Assembly (NCBI GenBank): GCA_030044035.1
Contig: JASHWN010000503.1
Coordinates: 1-8,407 of the forward strand
Direction: 5' to 3'
Origin: Xanthobacteraceae bacterium
GTDB taxonomy: Bacteria; Pseudomonadota; Alphaproteobacteria; Rhizobiales; Xanthobacteraceae
DNA: 8,407 bases
The notes beneath the pieces are model-generated. The model was given only the letters and a program-made list of their open reading frames with translations. It did not search any database and was not told where the DNA came from. Below, piece by piece: positions 6,227 through 8,407 of this stretch; positions within the stretch are counted from its first letter, which is position 1, and every line of letters starts with the position of its first letter. The position numbers and the translations under genes were made by a program.

Positions 6227-7813
6227 CGGTACCTCTTCGGCGATTGCGAGCTCGACACCAACCGGCGTGAACTGCGCCGTGGTGCAGAACTCGTCGCGCT
6301 TGAGCCGCAGGTGTTCGATCTCCTGGTGCACGTGGTGTGCCATCGCGACCGGGTGGTCAGCAAGGACGAGCTGCTCGGCGCGGTCTGGCAGGGCCGGATC
6401 GTGTCGGAATCTGCGCTATTCAACCGGATCAACGCTGCACGCAGCGCGATCGGCGACACCGGCAGCTCGCAGCGGTTTATCAAGACGCTGGCGCGGAAGG
6501 GCATTCGTTTCGTCGGCGAGGTCCGCGAGTACGAAACGTCGGCCACGGCAGCCACACATCTGGGGCCGGCAGCATATCGCTTCCGAACCGGCGACACCTC
6601 GGGACACGATCCTTATCTGCCGCTGCCCGACCGCCCCTCGATAGCGGTGTTGCCGCTCGCCAATATCAGCGGCGATCCTGATCAGGAGTACTTTGCCGAT
6701 GGCATTTCCGAGGACCTGATCACCGGGCTTTCGCATATCCGCTGGTTGTTCGTCATCGCGCGCAACTCAACGTTTGTCTACAAGCACCGCGCGGTCGATG
6801 TGAAACAAGTCTCGCGCGAGCTTGGCGTCCGCTATGTGGTCGAGGGCAGTGTACGTCGTGCCGGTAATCGGCTGCGCATCAGCGTACAGCTTGTTGACGC
6901 GACAAACGACGGTCATCTCTGGGCAGAGAAATACGACCGCGAACTCGACGATATCTTTACCGTGCAGGACGAAATCACTCGCAGCGTCGCTGCGGCGATC
7001 GAACCTCGCCTGTTGACCGCTGAGGGCGTTCGCGCATTTTTCCGGTCCGCAGATGATCTTGGAGCTTGGGAACGCGTGGCCCGCGCACAAACGCATGTAT
7101 GGCGCCTGTCACGCGCGGACTTCGAGATTGCAATTGACGCCCTCAAAGGGACCGCGGAGTCGTATCCGGACTACGCACCTTCGCGAAGCTTGTTAGGCTT
7201 TTGCCTAGTGATCGCGGCGCACATGGGGTGGATCGATCGCGATCAAGGCTTGCTTCCCGGGCGCCAGCACGCCTTGCGGGCGATCGCCCTTGATGATCGC
7301 GATCCTTGGGGGCACATCGCACTTGGCTATTGCGCCATCATGGAACGTCGAACAGAGGAGGCGATTGCGGCGTTTCGTCTGGCGGTGAAACTCAACCCGA
7401 ATTCCGCGGCAGCACACGCGCATCTCGGGCGGGGCCTGGCTTTTGCGGGGAGGGATGGCGAAGCGATCGAGCACTGCGAAGAAGCCATTAGGCTAAGTCC
7501 CTTCGATCCGGACATGGCACTGTTTCTCGGTGGTCTCGCTCTGGCTCACTATGCGGCCCGCCGATACGCGGAGGCCGCGCGCTACGCGACGGAGGCCGCG
7601 CAGTTGCGTCCGGGCTTTCAGGGGGTACAACGCATGCACTGCGCGAGTCTGGCCCAGGCTGGCCGGATCGATGAAGCGCGGTCGTATTTGGCAGCGGTAC
7701 GACGCGAGCAGCCCCAGCTATCGATACAATGGCTCAGAGCAAACATGCCCTATCAGACGCCTGAATTGCTGGAGCGGTATCTGGAGGGCATGCGGAAGGC
7801 GGGACTGAGGTGA
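6224..7813 (+). CDS. Winged-helix transcriptional regulator with TolB-like and TPR domains
   Basis: This 529-residue protein has three parts. Residues 1-100 form an OmpR/PhoB-type (CadC-like) winged helix: FGDCELDTNRRELRRG, LEPQVFDLLVHVV, then RVVSKDELLGAVW and an IGD...IKTLARKGIRFVG wing. Residues 138-262 match the TolB-like domain also found beside adenylate cyclases: SIAVLPLANISGDPDQEYFADGISEDL, then RYVVEGSVRRAGNRLRI and DGHLWAEKYDRELDDIFTVQDEI. Residues ~300-495 are tetratricopeptide-like helical pairs, for example AIAAFRLAVKLNPNSAAAHAHLG. There is no membrane segment between the first two domains, unlike CadC, and no receiver domain, so the signal is unknown and probably cytosolic. The start is TTG at 6224: the preceding in-frame codon is TGA (6221-6223), CGAGG (6214-6218) is 5 bases upstream, and the next residues match the family N-terminus. 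The gene is divergent from the cupin gene, which may be its target. It looks intact. Confidence 0.9.
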   Translation: MRYLFGDCELDTNRRELRRGAELVALEPQVFDLLVHVVCHRDRVVSKDELLGAVWQGRIVSESALFNRINAARSAIGDTGSSQRFIKTLARKGIRFVGEVREYETSATAATHLGPAAYRFRTGDTSGHDPYLPLPDRPSIAVLPLANISGDPDQEYFADGISEDLITGLSHIRWLFVIARNSTFVYKHRAVDVKQVSRELGVRYVVEGSVRRAGNRLRISVQLVDATNDGHLWAEKYDRELDDIFTVQDEITRSVAAAIEPRLLTAEGVRAFFRSADDLGAWERVARAQTHVWRLSRADFEIAIDALKGTAESYPDYAPSRSLLGFCLVIAAHMGWIDRDQGLLPGRQHALRAIALDDRDPWGHIALGYCAIMERRTEEAIAAFRLAVKLNPNSAAAHAHLGRGLAFAGRDGEAIEHCEEAIRLSPFDPDMALFLGGLALAHYAARRYAEAARYATEAAQLRPGFQGVQRMHCASLAQAGRIDEARSYLAAVRREQPQLSIQWLRANMPYQTPELLERYLEGMRKAGLR

Positions 7814-7818
7814 ACGAG

Positions 7819-7837
7819 CATTAGAGGATCGCTAATG
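7819..7837. other. Small inverted repeat just after the regulator stop codon
   Basis: CATTAG (7819-7824) and CTAATG (7832-7837) pair perfectly around the 7-base loop AGGATCG. The stem is A/T-rich and no T-run follows, so it would be a weak terminator at best. Confidence 0.25.
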
Positions 7838-7987
7838 GAATGGTCCGGCTGTGCTCCAACCCTTGCCAGTGATGGCTGGGGGACCAAAGACAAGGAGCAC
7901 GAGGATCGCGGTCCAAATCGTTCGCTCCGACGGCGATGCCGCGCGCTGCTCCTTGAGGAATCCGACAATTGTAGCGAGAACCGGCAT
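7832..7987 (-). CDS. Possible very small single-span membrane protein (hypothetical)
   Basis: The minus strand encodes a possible 51-residue protein, MPVLATIVGFLKEQ..., with one hydrophobic span (TIWTAILVLLVFGPPAI, residues ~24-40) and the end GKGWSTAGPFH. Third codon positions are roughly two-thirds G or C, which is compatible with coding. The general shape (short amphipathic start with FLKE, one membrane helix, then a G-x-S/T-x-x-x-PF tail) faintly recalls small DUF5989-type proteins, but the match is too weak to claim. There is no clear ribosome site before the ATG at 7987; the frame extends to 8020. It is convergent with the regulator gene and could be a chance ORF or a remnant. Confidence 0.25.
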   Translation of the reverse strand: MPVLATIVGFLKEQRAASPSERTIWTAILVLLVFGPPAITGKGWSTAGPFH

Positions 7988-8116
7988 GTGCAGCCGTTCG
8001 GGTCGAAGGCTCTTGCACATCCGAACGTCTGCTCCGGTTCATTTGCGACTGGTTCAACCGGTTTTGACTCCCGGTTCATGTCCGCTTAGCTTCGAAAGCG
8101 ACGCAGGTGAACACAC
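7838..8116. other. Repeat-rich spacer between the regulator and the livK-like stub
   Basis: Apart from the doubtful small minus-strand ORF ending at 7832, nothing convincing is coded here. Between 8034 and 8102 short repeats crowd together: CCGGTTCAT occurs directly repeated at 8034-8042 and 8071-8079, the palindrome AACCGGTT lies at 8056-8063, and the 25-bp repeat copy B follows at 8078-8102. This looks like intergenic debris around a rearrangement. Confidence 0.45.
8078..8102 (+). repeat. 25-bp intergenic repeat, copy B
   Basis: The copy opens ATGTCCGCTT and closes CGAAAGCGAC around the centre AGCTT. It is the same orientation as copy A (5426-5450), with 21 of 25 positions identical. It lies 14 bases before the end of the frame of the truncated Tat-signal gene. 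Confidence 0.6.
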
Positions 8117-8320
8117 TTAGTGGCTTCCTTGGCGTGCCCTGTGACGCCTGCCAGTGACCGGATGGACGAACGCGATAGGCGAATTCGATTGAGCGTTGGC
8201 CGGAATGACGCGCAGCACCGCCGGAACGGCGAGCGCGCCCAAGCCGGCTTTCACCAGGGTGCGCCGGTCCACGCTCCCGCACCGACCGTTGCGTATGCCA
8301 TTGCCATCGCTGCCGCTCAT
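8117..8320 (-). pseudogene. 5' stub of an exported protein with a Tat signal, probably a Liv-type substrate-binding protein (livK-like)
   Basis: The start is well supported: GGGAGG (8326-8331, minus strand) lies 5 bases before ATG 8320. The 67 residues contain a twin-arginine signal, DRRTLVKAGLGALAVPAVL (18-36), with a likely cleavage site after ANA (43). The mature part reads SNSPIAFVHPVTG and then turns into basic, unrelated residues before TAA at 8117-8119. An opening with a short beta strand followed by P-x-TG just after the signal is what substrate-binding proteins of branched-chain amino acid ABC transporters show (a pattern like IGFVHPVTG). These are normally about 380-420 residues. 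So the gene seems cut after about residue 57 (near 8150). The same strand carries livF-livH-livM further left. Only ~10 mature residues support the family, so another Tat substrate is possible. Confidence 0.5.
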
Positions 8321-8325
8321 ACCGT

Positions 8326-8331
8326 CCTCCC
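8326..8331 (-). promoter_or_regulatory. Strong ribosome binding site of the truncated Tat-signal gene
   Basis: GGGAGG on the minus strand is followed by five bases and ATG 8320. It is one of the strongest such sites in the window and argues that the stub was once the start of a real gene, not a chance ORF. Confidence 0.65.
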
Positions 8332-8407
8332 GTCGAAAATTGGCGAAGCCACCATGCGTGTGCCGCTGCCTTTGAGGGCACGTCCAGCCGCTCGCCTTAA
8401 GGCTCGG

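Noticed and set aside
8076..8381. 101-codon minus-strand frame over the Tat-signal stub
   Set aside because: It is a shifted frame over the same DNA; only the 8320-8117 frame has a ribosome site and a signal peptide.
1..8407. CRISPR array, tRNA/rRNA genes, transposase genes or a full prophage
   Set aside because: No regularly spaced repeats, no tRNA-like cloverleaf noticed, no transposase motifs, and only one phage gene fragment were found by eye.

Overview
The window is GC-rich chromosomal DNA from an alphaproteobacterium. Codon use, the abundant branched-chain amino acid (Liv-type) ABC transporter genes, the winged-helix/TolB-like/TPR regulator and the short intergenic palindromes all suggest a Bradyrhizobium/Xanthobacteraceae-like member of the Hyphomicrobiales. 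This placement rests on the style of the proteins, not on a database search.

Layout. The left end holds the last 40 codons of a DegT/DnrJ/EryC1-type aminotransferase (+), followed by a complete murJ lipid II flippase gene (+). Convergent with murJ, only 4 bp away, is a minus-strand cluster read livF, livH, livM: one ATPase and both permeases of a Liv-type ABC importer. The 5' end of livF is not normal. Its first beta strand is missing, and its N-terminal codons run antisense into a plus-strand fragment of a phage large terminase. That fragment (4344-5381) has lost the Walker A/B ATPase part but keeps the end of the ATPase domain and a complete-looking nuclease domain with three acidic residues.

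To the right is a repeat-rich spacer, then a divergent pair: a periplasmic cupin gene (-) and a winged-helix/TolB-like/TPR transcriptional regulator (+). The two are separated by 148 bp containing a dyad. A further repeat-rich spacer may hold one very small membrane-protein ORF. At the right end, on the minus strand, is a strong ribosome binding site and a Tat signal peptide leading into only about ten residues that resemble the start of a Liv-type substrate-binding protein. After that the reading frame collapses.

Interpretation (inference). The livK-like stub at the right and livF-livH-livM at the left lie on the same strand in the usual operon order. They may be the two ends of one broken liv operon, with the middle (rest of livK, livG, first codons of livF) replaced by about 3.8 kb of phage remnant plus the cupin/regulator module. 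Two copies of a 25-bp palindrome-like repeat, in the same orientation, sit just inside the two ends of the cupin/regulator module. No complete new defence or mobile system is visible. The main interest is this rearrangement and the surviving nuclease-only terminase ORF.
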